From assembly GCF_015561195.1 (NCBI RefSeq), contig NZ_JADMSU010000001.1, positions 1 to 64,000 on the forward strand: 64,000 nt of DNA, given 5' to 3'. Numbering within the stretch: position 1 is the first letter of the stretch; each line of letters opens with the position of its first letter. The position numbers and the translations under genes are program-made. This document shows positions 19,035 to 26,529 of the stretch, piece by piece. The DNA comes from Collinsella aerofaciens (GTDB lineage: Bacteria > Actinomycetota > Coriobacteriia > Coriobacteriales > Coriobacteriaceae). The notes under the pieces were generated by a model that was not told where the DNA came from, did no database searches, and was given only the letters and a program-made list of their open reading frames with translations.

Positions 19035-19997
19035 GTGGCAGCAGAGACGCCTTGCTCGGTCCTCTATAACGATATTCGCTCGTTCGGCGGTCTTAAACAT
19101 CTCGAGATCGCCCGAATGCTCATCAATGGAAACTCTTATCTCGGCAGTACCCTGCTCGAGAAATGCTCTTCCAACCGCTCGTATCTCACCCGTTACATCG
19201 TCCATCGCGAGCCTGACCAGTGCGCGCCCGCCATCTACAGCGACTTTGCCGTCACCACGCTCAATCTTTCCGCGGCAATCTGCAGCAAGCTCGGCGGCGG
19301 CGAGTCCGCCTATCAGGCAATCGCCGAGCACTATCGCGGCCCGGCCGCCAACGAAATGATGTCGGCTCTCGCCAGCTACAAGCTGGACAGCCGCCTATAT
19401 GCAAATGCCCTCAATCACATCGACAACTTTGACGGCAATGCCGTGCGCGAGAAGAGTACGCTTTACCTTATGCTCTTTGTGGCAACAGGGGCGCTCGCCG
19501 ACCCCATCCAAGGCGTGGCCACCGTCGAGCGCTTTTGCGACAGCAAGACGGGCGGGCACTTTGGCACCACCGAAACTACCGTCGGACGTGGCTTTATGGG
19601 CAGCCTGGAGCAGCCGCGCACCGTCGCCCCCAACCTCGGTCTGCTCAGGACACATGCCGACAACTGCGTCGACATGCAAATCCATCCCCTCACACGCGAT
19701 CCGCGCGGCACCGTGATTGGTTCTTTGCCCAAAACCTCGCCCAGCATCACCGATGTGGGCGCCGACGCATCGCGCGAGCATCTTCGCATTTGGCTTGAGG
19801 GTGAGCACTGGTACGCCCAGGGCCTTGGATCGACCAACGGCACAGTGCTCGAATCGGGCGCGGGCGACGGCGATATTGTGATTGAGCCGCCGCGCGACCA
19901 ACGCGAGCCCGGCAAGATCTATCCCCCGGTGGAAATCGAAAACAGCGACAGGCTCCATCTGGGTCTCTACACGACATTCCTTGTCATTGTGGATTAG
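19035..19997 (+). CDS. FHA domain-containing protein
   Basis: A 320-residue protein starting at GTG 19035 behind a strong AAAGGAGGT; an in-frame TTG at 19005 is rejected because the ribosome site lies downstream of it. The N-terminal 200 residues are mainly helical and not recognised. Residues 230-320 are an FHA domain with the conserved pieces IGS, SREHLRI and GSTNGT, which bind phosphothreonine peptides. The next gene, 171 bases downstream, encodes a Ser/Thr kinase, so this protein is probably its phospho-dependent partner. No membrane segment is visible, so it is likely cytoplasmic. A terminator follows the stop immediately. Confidence 0.85.
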   Translation: MAAETPCSVLYNDIRSFGGLKHLEIARMLINGNSYLGSTLLEKCSSNRSYLTRYIVHREPDQCAPAIYSDFAVTTLNLSAAICSKLGGGESAYQAIAEHYRGPAANEMMSALASYKLDSRLYANALNHIDNFDGNAVREKSTLYLMLFVATGALADPIQGVATVERFCDSKTGGHFGTTETTVGRGFMGSLEQPRTVAPNLGLLRTHADNCVDMQIHPLTRDPRGTVIGSLPKTSPSITDVGADASREHLRIWLEGEHWYAQGLGSTNGTVLESGAGDGDIVIEPPRDQREPGKIYPPVEIENSDRLHLGLYTTFLVIVD

Positions 19998-19999
19998 CG

Positions 20000-20030
20000 C
20001 GGGCGGTGATCGAAAGACGGTCACCGCCCG
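20000..20030 (+). terminator. Terminator after the FHA gene
   Basis: Hairpin CGGGCGGTGA / TCACCGCCCG with an 11-base loop, starting three bases after the stop and followed by the T-rich TCTTTCGTCTTC. It separates the FHA gene from the kinase gene, which must have its own promoter or rely on read-through. Confidence 0.85.
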
Positions 20031-20168
20031 TCTTTCGTCTTCTACCTTCTGCGTCGTAACCGACAATACCCAGCGGTATACGTGGGTAGTGCGGCTAAGA
20101 TAGTACCTTACCGATATCCGCACTGCCCGCGTATACGCGCGGCAACCCATGCCAGACAAAGGAACGCC

Positions 20169-21176
20169 ATGGATACTACCGATAGCGCCTATGGCGACAA
20201 GCTCATCCGTCTCGACACGTTCGATACCGCCGTGGCAGTCGACCCCAGTGCCGAGGACGACGCCAAGCGCCGGTTTATGACGCTTATTCTTCAGACGGCA
20301 TACCGCGACGGCGGCAATATCGGACACGTACTTCGCGCGACCAACACGAGCGGCGAGGTCTTTGCCGTCAAGCTACTCAAGGACAACGCCATCCTTTCCG
20401 GCCAAGCCCCCGACCGCTCCGCCGAGCAATCGGCCGCGCATCTGGCCAACACCGCCGCGCTGTTCGAGGAATACCGTCATCTGTGTACCGTCTCGCACCT
20501 GCGCGGATTTCCGCGCGTCTATGGCTACGGATCGTGCGAGGACGACCCGCTTATCCTCATGGAGTGGGTCGAGGGCACCTCGCTCAAGCAGGCGCTGCCC
20601 TTGCTTCCGCACGACGCCTCGGGCGGGCTAACCACCCAGATGGTCGCCGCCGTCGGAAACGCCGTGCTACGCGCGCTCTTGATGACCCAAGACCTCGTGA
20701 ATCCGGTCGTCCACCGCGACCTGTCGCCTGCCAATATCATGTTCCGCACCACCGGCCGAACGCTCGAACAACAGATTGCCGATTGCTCCTTTGACCCCTG
20801 CCTCATCGACATGGGCTCCGCTACCATGGCCCTCAGCGATGACACGATCACCCGACGTGCCGACATCTGGCGCTTTGCTACGCCCGCATACGCCGCGCCC
20901 GAGATGCTCACGCAGGATATCGAAGGCATCGCGGCCCTTCGCCGTTCGCCGGCAATCGACGTCTACGCGCTTTCGAGCATTCTGTACCAGCTCTACAGCG
21001 GTCGCAAGCCGTTCGACGTCGAGTCGACGGGTGCCGCGGCAACCGGCTCGTTCTACCTCATAAAGACCAAGACCAAGCCGGCACCGCTCAAGCCGCGCTG
21101 CGAGGGCGACGAAGCGCTCGTGCAGATCATCATGAAAGGCATCTCGGTCGAACAGGGCGATCGCCCTACCGAGTAG
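20169..21176 (+). CDS. Ser/Thr protein kinase, catalytic part; frame ends at an in-frame amber codon
   Basis: ATG 20169 has AAAGGA five bases upstream. The 335 residues form a Hanks-type kinase domain: ATP-binding Lys68 in VFAVKLL, catalytic loop HRDLSPANI (182-190), DMG metal loop (214-216), APE (243-245) and late helices ending GDRPTE. The frame then meets TAG at 21174-21176, but the same frame continues CAG ATG CTC GAG and encodes the expected last kinase helix, a membrane segment and an outer domain (next entry). Without the stop it would be one protein of about 694 residues. The likely cause is a CAG-to-TAG nonsense change. The truncated product lacks the membrane anchor but keeps all catalytic residues. 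Confidence 0.83.
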   Translation: MDTTDSAYGDKLIRLDTFDTAVAVDPSAEDDAKRRFMTLILQTAYRDGGNIGHVLRATNTSGEVFAVKLLKDNAILSGQAPDRSAEQSAAHLANTAALFEEYRHLCTVSHLRGFPRVYGYGSCEDDPLILMEWVEGTSLKQALPLLPHDASGGLTTQMVAAVGNAVLRALLMTQDLVNPVVHRDLSPANIMFRTTGRTLEQQIADCSFDPCLIDMGSATMALSDDTITRRADIWRFATPAYAAPEMLTQDIEGIAALRRSPAIDVYALSSILYQLYSGRKPFDVESTGAAATGSFYLIKTKTKPAPLKPRCEGDEALVQIIMKGISVEQGDRPTE

Positions 21177-21179
21177 CAG

Positions 21180-22253
21180 ATGCTCGAGGTGCTCTCGACA
21201 TACCTCCCCGCTGCAGAATCTGAGGACCGCGAGGGTGCAGGAGACGAGGCCGCAATTGATATCGATTCTGGCACGCACCTTAAGGTCGACGTCGCCGGCG
21301 AGCGCGCACGAGAGATCCTGGAGCAGGCCCGTCACGATGCCATGACCCGCCGCCGCTTTGTCATCGGCGGCGTCGTTGCAGCCGTTGCGGGGCTCGGCGT
21401 TATCGGGGCGGCAACCCATGGCTTTGGCATCCCCGACTACCTGGACGGCATCCGCGGTTCGCTTGACGACTACACCTGGGCTCAGCTGCAGGAGATTTCG
21501 CTCAAGATTAAGGCCGCCGAGACCCGTAGCGAGGCACGCGAGATTGCCAAGCGCTACCACCTGCTCGACACTGATGGGCATATCCCCTATCCGTGCACCA
21601 AGCGTGTCACGCTCACCAACGGGCTGGAGGTTGGCGCGCAGCTTGTGGGCATCCGCCACGACGAACTTCTGGACGGGACGGGCAAGGCCGGGCTGACGTT
21701 TATGTTCGACGCGGGTATTACCGAGCGCAACGCTGCGGCTGAACCGCCGAGCGCCGGCTGGGCAGATTGCGAGCTGCGGGAATGGCTCAACGGCGACGGC
21801 CTTAAGCTGCTGCCCAACGAGTTGCGCGCACTCATCAAATCCGTCAAAAAGATCTCAAATAACGTTGGCGCCGCCAACAGTGCATCGTGTCTGAGCGAGT
21901 TGCCCGCAACCCTTTGGCTGCCCGCCATGGTCGAGCTGTGCGGTACGCAACCGCCCGATTCGTTTGCCGAGGACTATCACTACCTGGCAGACATCTATAA
22001 CGGCGAGGGCAAGGAGTACCAACTCTTCCGCGAGCTCAAGGTGAGCCCGTATTCCACGAACGAGACGATGGTCCGCCAGTGGAAGGGCAAGGACACCTGT
22101 TGGTGGGAGCGCACGGTGAGCCCCGACACATCGGAGAGCGAAGGCACGCTCTATATGAACCGCGTGGGGCACGACGGCGACGTCTTTACGTACGCAACGC
22201 CTGCGGAAAAGCCAAACAAGCTAACCTGTGTGATCCCCGGGTTCTGCATCTAG
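21180..22253 (+). CDS. Membrane and DUF6273-like part of the interrupted kinase
   Basis: Same frame as the upstream kinase, separated only by TAG and one CAG codon. Residues 1-9 (MLEVLSTYL) complete the C-terminal kinase helix. Residues 60-80 (FVIGGVVAAVAGLGVIGAAT) after TRRR form one membrane segment, so the rest faces outside. The outer part, about 120-357, resembles DUF6273, with WADCELREWLNG, LLPNELRALI and LWLPAMVEL pieces. ATG 21180 is only nominal: no Shine-Dalgarno precedes it. It may be untranslated, reached by re-initiation, or made by suppression of the amber codon. In an intact kinase this domain would sense an external signal. Confidence 0.6.
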   Translation: MLEVLSTYLPAAESEDREGAGDEAAIDIDSGTHLKVDVAGERAREILEQARHDAMTRRRFVIGGVVAAVAGLGVIGAATHGFGIPDYLDGIRGSLDDYTWAQLQEISLKIKAAETRSEAREIAKRYHLLDTDGHIPYPCTKRVTLTNGLEVGAQLVGIRHDELLDGTGKAGLTFMFDAGITERNAAAEPPSAGWADCELREWLNGDGLKLLPNELRALIKSVKKISNNVGAANSASCLSELPATLWLPAMVELCGTQPPDSFAEDYHYLADIYNGEGKEYQLFRELKVSPYSTNETMVRQWKGKDTCWWERTVSPDTSESEGTLYMNRVGHDGDVFTYATPAEKPNKLTCVIPGFCI

Positions 22254-22294
22254 GCGGCGGGCGTCTTGCCGTGACGGGACCCCTCCCCGGCAAT

Positions 22295-22594
22295 TGTCTC
22301 GATCTGTAACACTAGCTCGGCAGATACAGGTCTAGATGTTACAGAACGAGACATTTGAGTTGACCGCGGACGGTCTGTCTCGATCTGTAACAGTAAGGGG
22401 TCATATTTGCTGCTAGATGTTACAGATCGAGACATTGAGTTTCCTGCCAACTGTTTGTCTTGATCTGTAACAAATACTCGGTAAAACGGGGCCTAGATGT
22501 TACAGATCGAGACGTTAGTTTTCGGCCGATTTCTATGTGTTGGTCTGTAACAGTTAGAGGTCATTTTCCCTGCTAGATGTTACAGATTGAGATG
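22295..22594. repeat. Tandem array of four 59-bp palindromic elements, 80-81 bp pitch
   Basis: Elements at 22295-22353, 22376-22434, 22456-22514 and 22536-22594. Each has a 17-base left arm (consensus TGTCTCGATCTGTAACA), a 25-base interior and the reverse-complement right arm. Interiors are partly conserved, usually ending CTAGA; the 21-22-base gaps between elements are unrelated in sequence. Starts are 81, 80 and 80 bases apart. The last copy is the most diverged. The array fills the space between the kinase gene and the copper operon promoter. Confidence 0.95.
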
Positions 22595-22666
22595 ATTGGT
22601 TGGGACGGTCCATCAGCCAACCAACTACCCTCATCTGTAGCGAAATGTCATATATTTCTTTCTGTA

Positions 22667-22698
22667 CTGGACACCCCCAGGGGGTATGGGTGTATAGT
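22667..22698 (+). promoter_or_regulatory. Copper operon promoter with CsoR-type operator
   Basis: ACCCCCAGGGGGT (22673-22685) is a perfect 13-base palindrome of the C-tract/G-tract type bound by CsoR repressors. TATAGT (22693-22698) is a plausible -10 and CTGGAC (22667-22672) a weak -35, with the operator inside the 20-base spacer. copA starts 48 bases downstream of the -10 and a csoR gene ends the operon, so Cu(I)-relieved repression is the likely control. Confidence 0.7.
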
Positions 22699-22745
22699 AT
22701 CGGTTGGTTAACATTTCCGACACTACGCCACAGAAAGGAGAAGCC

Positions 22746-25088
22746 ATGGCTCAAGATAAATTCGATGTGGGTGGCATGACATGCGCCGCCTGTCAGGCGC
22801 ACGTGGACCGTGCCGTGAGCAAGCTCGACGGCGTCGAGAGCGTCGCGGTCAATCTGCTCGCCGGCTCTATGCTGGTGGACTACGACCCCGCGCAGGTCTC
22901 CCCCGACGATATCTGCACCGCCGTCGACCGCGCAGGCTACTCGGCCTCGCCCGTCGATGTGGGCACCGGTGCCGCCGGCTCAAACGGCAGTGCGCAAGCC
23001 AGGTCCGGCGCCGCCCATATGGAGTCGCCTACCAAAAAGCTGGAGGCCGCCGCCTCCGCCATGCGCACCCGCCTCATCGTCTCGATCGTATTCCTCATCC
23101 CACTGTTCTACATAGGCATGGGGCACATGCTTGGCTGGCCGCTACCCGGCATTTTCACCGACCATACCCGCAGCATGACGCTCGCGCTCACCGAGCTCGT
23201 CCTGCTCATCCCCATCGTCTACGTCAACGACGCGTACTTTATCAACGGGTTTAAATCGCTCGCGCACGGCGCGCCGACCATGGACGCTCTCATCGCCGTC
23301 GGCGCCACCGCGTCCATCGCCTGGTCGCTCTATGCAATGTTTATCATGGCCGACCAGCTGGCCGCCGGGCAAATCCACGAGGCCATGATGACAGGCATGG
23401 ACAACCTGTATTTTGAGAGTGCGGGCACGATCCTGTCGCTCGTCACCGTGGGCAAATACCTCGAAACGCGCAGCAAGTCCAAAACCGGCGGCGCCATCGA
23501 AGCGCTCATCGACCTGGCGCCCAAGACCGCGACCGTCGTTGCCGACGACGGCACCGAAACCACCGTCGACGTCGACAGTATCCTTCCCGGCCAGATCCTG
23601 CGCGTACGCCCCGGAGAGTCCATCCCCGTTGACGGCGTGGTGCTCGAGGGCAGCTCGGCCGTGGACGAGAGTGCGCTCACCGGCGAGTCCATCCCCGTGG
23701 AAAAGACCGCCGGTGCCACCGTCAACGCGGCCACGGTCAACCGCACCGGTTCGTTTACCTTCCGCGCCACGCGTGTGGGCGCCGACACGTCGCTCGCCAA
23801 GATTATCCAGCTCGTCGAGGACGCCAACGCCACCAAGGCGCCCATCGCCCGCATGGCCGACAAGGTCGCCGGCGTGTTCGTGCCCGTAGTGTTCGCAATC
23901 TCTGCCGTAACTTTTGTGGCATGGATGGTTTCGACCGGAAGCGTCAACGAAGCGCTCACCTCCGCCGTCGCCGTGCTGGTGATCAGCTGCCCGTGCGCGC
24001 TGGGTCTGGCCACACCCGTCGCCATTATGGTGGGCACCGGCAAGGGCGCCGAAATGGGCATTCTGTTCAAGAGCGCCGAGGCGCTGGAGAACCTGCGCAG
24101 CGTGGGCACCGTGGTGCTCGACAAGACTGGCACCGTCACCCGCGGCAAGCCGGCTGTAACCGACATTGAGGTGGCCACGCGCGCTGACGGCTCGCCCGCC
24201 ATGAGCGAAAAGGCGCTGCTCAAGCTGGCCGCCGCGCTGGAGCGCTCGAGCGAGCACCCGCTGGCAGAGGCGATTATGGCCGAGTGCGAGACGCGCGGGA
24301 TCGTCGCGCGCATGGTCGAGAACTTTGTCGCCGTACCCGGACGTGGCGTTACGGCGCGCGAGGGGCAGAATGTCATCGCAGCCGGCAACGTGCGCCTGAT
24401 GGACGAGTTGGGCGTTACCGTGCCCGCGGGTCTTGCCGAGCAATATGCCGCCGAAGGCAAGACGCCGCTGTTCTTTGCCAAGAACGGCGAGCTTGTCGGC
24501 ACCATCGCCGTGGCTGACGAGGTCAAAGAAACGAGTGCCGAGGCCATCGCCGCGCTCCGCAAGCTCGGCGTCGACGTGCGCATGCTCACCGGCGACAACT
24601 GCGTCACCGCCGAAGCAATCGCCCGCCGCGTGGGCCTCGACCGTGCGCAGGTCATCGCCGACGTCCTCCCCGCCGACAAGGAGCGCCACGTGCGCGAACT
24701 GCAGGATGCGGGCAGCAAGGTCGCCATGGTGGGCGACGGCATCAACGACTCCCCCGCCCTGGCGCGCGCCGACGTGGGCCTTGCGATTGGCACCGGCGCC
24801 GACATCGCCAAAGAAGGGGCAGATGTGGTGCTCATGCGCAGCGACCTCATGGATGCTGCGCGGGCCATCGAGCTTTCGCGCGCCACGATTCGCAACATCA
24901 AGCAGGACCTGTTCTGGGCGCTGTTCTACAACGGCATCGGCATTCCGCTGGCGGCGGGCGTGTTCTTCCCGCTCACCGGGTGGCAGCTCTCGCCGATGTT
25001 TGGCGCCGCGGCCATGAGCCTGTCGAGCGTCTGCGTCGTAAGCAACGCTCTGCGCCTGAAATCCTTTAAGCCTAAAGTGGCAAAATAA
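22746..25088 (+). CDS. copA: Copper-exporting P1B-type ATPase CopA
   Basis: A 780-residue inner-membrane pump. One N-terminal HMA domain with GMTCAAC (residues 10-16) binds Cu(I). Eight expected membrane helices include the CPC ion site in [13 protein letters not shown]. Actuator TGES, phosphorylation DKTGT, the HP pair in SSEHPLAEA and hinge GDGIND are all intact. It exports Cu(I) at the cost of ATP. ATG 22746 has AAAGGAG five bases upstream; an earlier in-frame ATG at 22704 lacks this. First gene of the copA-copZ-csoR operon behind a CsoR-like operator. A long open frame on the opposite strand is a by-product of codon bias. Confidence 0.97.
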   Translation: MAQDKFDVGGMTCAACQAHVDRAVSKLDGVESVAVNLLAGSMLVDYDPAQVSPDDICTAVDRAGYSASPVDVGTGAAGSNGSAQARSGAAHMESPTKKLEAAASAMRTRLIVSIVFLIPLFYIGMGHMLGWPLPGIFTDHTRSMTLALTELVLLIPIVYVNDAYFINGFKSLAHGAPTMDALIAVGATASIAWSLYAMFIMADQLAAGQIHEAMMTGMDNLYFESAGTILSLVTVGKYLETRSKSKTGGAIEALIDLAPKTATVVADDGTETTVDVDSILPGQILRVRPGESIPVDGVVLEGSSAVDESALTGESIPVEKTAGATVNAATVNRTGSFTFRATRVGADTSLAKIIQLVEDANATKAPIARMADKVAGVFVPVVFAISAVTFVAWMVSTGSVNEALTSAVAVLVISCPCALGLATPVAIMVGTGKGAEMGILFKSAEALENLRSVGTVVLDKTGTVTRGKPAVTDIEVATRADGSPAMSEKALLKLAAALERSSEHPLAEAIMAECETRGIVARMVENFVAVPGRGVTAREGQNVIAAGNVRLMDELGVTVPAGLAEQYAAEGKTPLFFAKNGELVGTIAVADEVKETSAEAIAALRKLGVDVRMLTGDNCVTAEAIARRVGLDRAQVIADVLPADKERHVRELQDAGSKVAMVGDGINDSPALARADVGLAIGTGADIAKEGADVVLMRSDLMDAARAIELSRATIRNIKQDLFWALFYNGIGIPLAAGVFFPLTGWQLSPMFGAAAMSLSSVCVVSNALRLKSFKPKVAK

Positions 25089-25116
25089 GCTCACCATTAA
25101 GTCCATTTAGAACGGG

Positions 25117-25211
25117 TTTTCCAGGTGCCCGAGATTGACCTGAAAGAGGAGCGACGCGTACTTTGGTACGCGAGCGACGGCTTGAAGATCAAGGTCGGGT
25201 GCCTGGGAAAG
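25117..25211. repeat. 95-base imperfect hairpin between copA and copZ
   Basis: Outer arms TTTCCAGGTGCCCGA and TCGGGTGCCTGGGAAA, middle arms around GATTGACCT and AGATCAAGG, and a perfect inner stem CGCGTAC-TTTG-GTACGCG, together folding almost the whole stretch. It lies in the 147-base gap between copA and copZ. No T-run follows, so it is not a classic terminator. It may be a dispersed palindromic element, or act as an mRNA processing or stability structure that sets different CopA and CopZ levels. Confidence 0.7.
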
Positions 25212-25235
25212 CCGACACAACAGAGAGGAATACCC

Positions 25236-25457
25236 ATGCGTTACACAATTAAGACTTCCGGCCTTATGTGCGGCCACTGCGACGCCACTGTCGAGACGGC
25301 ACTGCTCAACGTGGCAGGCGTGACCGACGCCGACGCCGATCACGAGACTCAGACCGTACAGGTGGAGTGCGCCGATACCGTGACCGCTGAGCAGCTCGCC
25401 GCCGCCGTCGAGGGCGCCGGCGAGAAGTTCCATGCCCTGTCCGTAACCGCCGCTTAG
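25236..25457 (+). CDS. copZ: Copper chaperone CopZ (HMA domain protein)
   Basis: A 73-residue single HMA domain with the metal site GLMCGHCDATV (Cys12 and Cys15), followed by the usual beta-alpha pattern. CopZ proteins carry Cu(I) to CopA and to the CsoR repressor. ATG 25236 has GAGAGGA seven bases upstream. An upstream in-frame extension back to 25125 would translate the hairpin and is rejected. The Leu-Met pair before the first Cys replaces the more common Met-Thr; the two cysteines are intact. The csoR gene follows 47 bases later. Confidence 0.92.
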   Translation: MRYTIKTSGLMCGHCDATVETALLNVAGVTDADADHETQTVQVECADTVTAEQLAAAVEGAGEKFHALSVTAA

Positions 25458-25504
25458 CAGCTACCAGAGGCATTCGACCCCCCGACCAGAAACGAGGACT
25501 CGCC

Positions 25505-25777
25505 ATGATGGCAGACCACAAATCGGTGACCCGCATGCTCAAGACGGCACGCGGTCAGATCGACGGCATTCTGCGGATGGTCGAGGAGGACCGCTACTGC
25601 GTCGATATTTCCACGCAGCTCATGGCCACACAGGCGCTCCTTGCGCGCATTAATGCCGACGTACTCAAAGCGCATATCGAGGGCTGCGTGACTTCGGCAA
25701 TCGAATCGGGCGACGAAGACCTCAAGGCCGCCAAGCTCGCCGAGATCGAGCGCGTCGTCGACAAGCTCTCCAAGTAA
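25505..25777 (+). CDS. csoR: CsoR family copper-sensing repressor
   Basis: A 90-residue all-helical DUF156 protein. The Cu(I) ligand triad of CsoR is present: Cys32 in EDRYCVDI, His57 and Cys61 in KAHIEGCV. This set separates it from formaldehyde (FrmR) and nickel (RcnR) relatives. It should bind the palindrome in front of copA and release it when Cu(I) binds. GAGGAC precedes ATG 25505; ATG 25508 is a possible alternative start. Last gene of the copper operon. Confidence 0.93.
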   Translation: MMADHKSVTRMLKTARGQIDGILRMVEEDRYCVDISTQLMATQALLARINADVLKAHIEGCVTSAIESGDEDLKAAKLAEIERVVDKLSK

Positions 25778-25786
25778 TTGGGGCAT

Positions 25787-25869
25787 TGGGGACAGACTTC
25801 TTTGCACCATCTTGGTGTATCGGGGATAGGTACGTTTGCACCACCTTGGTGCAGATTGACCTGTCCCCC
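25787..25869. repeat. Palindromic repeat with GGGGACAG ends and TTTGCACCA cores
   Basis: Begins GGGGACAG (25788-25795) and ends CTGTCCCC (25861-25868). Inside are two copies of TTTGCACCA followed by TCTTGGTG or CCTTGGTG, each able to form a small hairpin. Similar words (GGGGACAGGTTAGCTTGCACCA) occur at 62701-62722. It lies just after csoR and before the next gene's start. Confidence 0.7.
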
Positions 25870-25923
25870 TTGCTCTAAATCGGGTATAAAGGCGTGCAGC
25901 ATATCGAACGAAAGGCAATTTGC

Positions 25924-26397
25924 ATGAATGACTTTATGAAGGGCCGCAATGGTGCCGATGAACTCACCATCGTGATGGGTTTTGCCGGCATTGTCATCGC
26001 GATGATCGGATCGATAGCCCACATCCAGTGGCTCAGCTGGATTGCCATCGCCGTAATCGTGATTGGCGTGCTGCGCGGCCTGTCCAAAAACATCGATGCG
26101 CGTCGCAAGGAAAACGCTGCCTTTGTCGCCGCGACCGCGAACGTCCCCGGCTTGGGCAAGTTTGTCGCCAGCTTGGGCGGCGGCGCTGCAGCGGCCAGCA
26201 CCTCGCGCGCGGCTGGAACGAGCAAGGAAGACTTTGAGCGCGCCAAGCGCACGGCCAAGAAGATGTGGAAGGGACGCAAGACCACGGCATACCTCAAGTG
26301 CCCCAACTGCGGCCAGATGCTCTCCGTCCCCAAGGGCAAAGGCAAGATCCGCGTCACCTGCCCCAAGTGCCACGCCAAGATGGAAACCCGCTCCTAG
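25924..26397 (+). CDS. Small membrane protein with C-terminal zinc ribbon
   Basis: A 157-residue protein. Two close hydrophobic segments (about residues 17-55) form a membrane hairpin; a Lys/Ala-rich cytoplasmic linker follows, then a zinc ribbon with CPNCGQ and CPKCHA (about 125-152). ATG 25924 is preferred, with AAAGG about nine bases upstream and the downstream start MNDFMKG. The function is unknown; this layout is seen in small regulatory or assembly proteins of Actinobacteria. It lies after the copper operon but is separated from it by a repeat, so a link to copper is not supported. Confidence 0.75.
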   Translation: MNDFMKGRNGADELTIVMGFAGIVIAMIGSIAHIQWLSWIAIAVIVIGVLRGLSKNIDARRKENAAFVAATANVPGLGKFVASLGGGAAAASTSRAAGTSKEDFERAKRTAKKMWKGRKTTAYLKCPNCGQMLSVPKGKGKIRVTCPKCHAKMETRS

Positions 26398-26460
26398 CGC
26401 CCGCACGCGGGACAAATTAATCAGGTTTGTTTGTCCCAAATCTTAAATATTTGTTCGATA

Positions 26461-26496
26461 AAAAGCCGAGGCCTCGTGTTGAGACCTCGGCTTTTT
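26461..26496. terminator. Bidirectional terminator between convergent genes
   Basis: AAAAGCCGAGGCCTC pairs with GAGACCTCGGCTTTT (one mismatch) around a five-base loop, with T-runs on both strands. It serves the zinc-ribbon gene on the plus strand and the amidohydrolase gene on the minus strand. Confidence 0.9.
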
Positions 26497-26529
26497 GTAT
26501 GCGGCAACGGAGCTGCACCTTTGTCACAT

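Noticed and set aside
22295-22594. CRISPR array
   Set aside because: The regular pitch resembles one, but the conserved parts are paired arms of a palindrome in alternating orientation, the interiors are related to each other, copies are few and scattered, and no cas gene is in the window.
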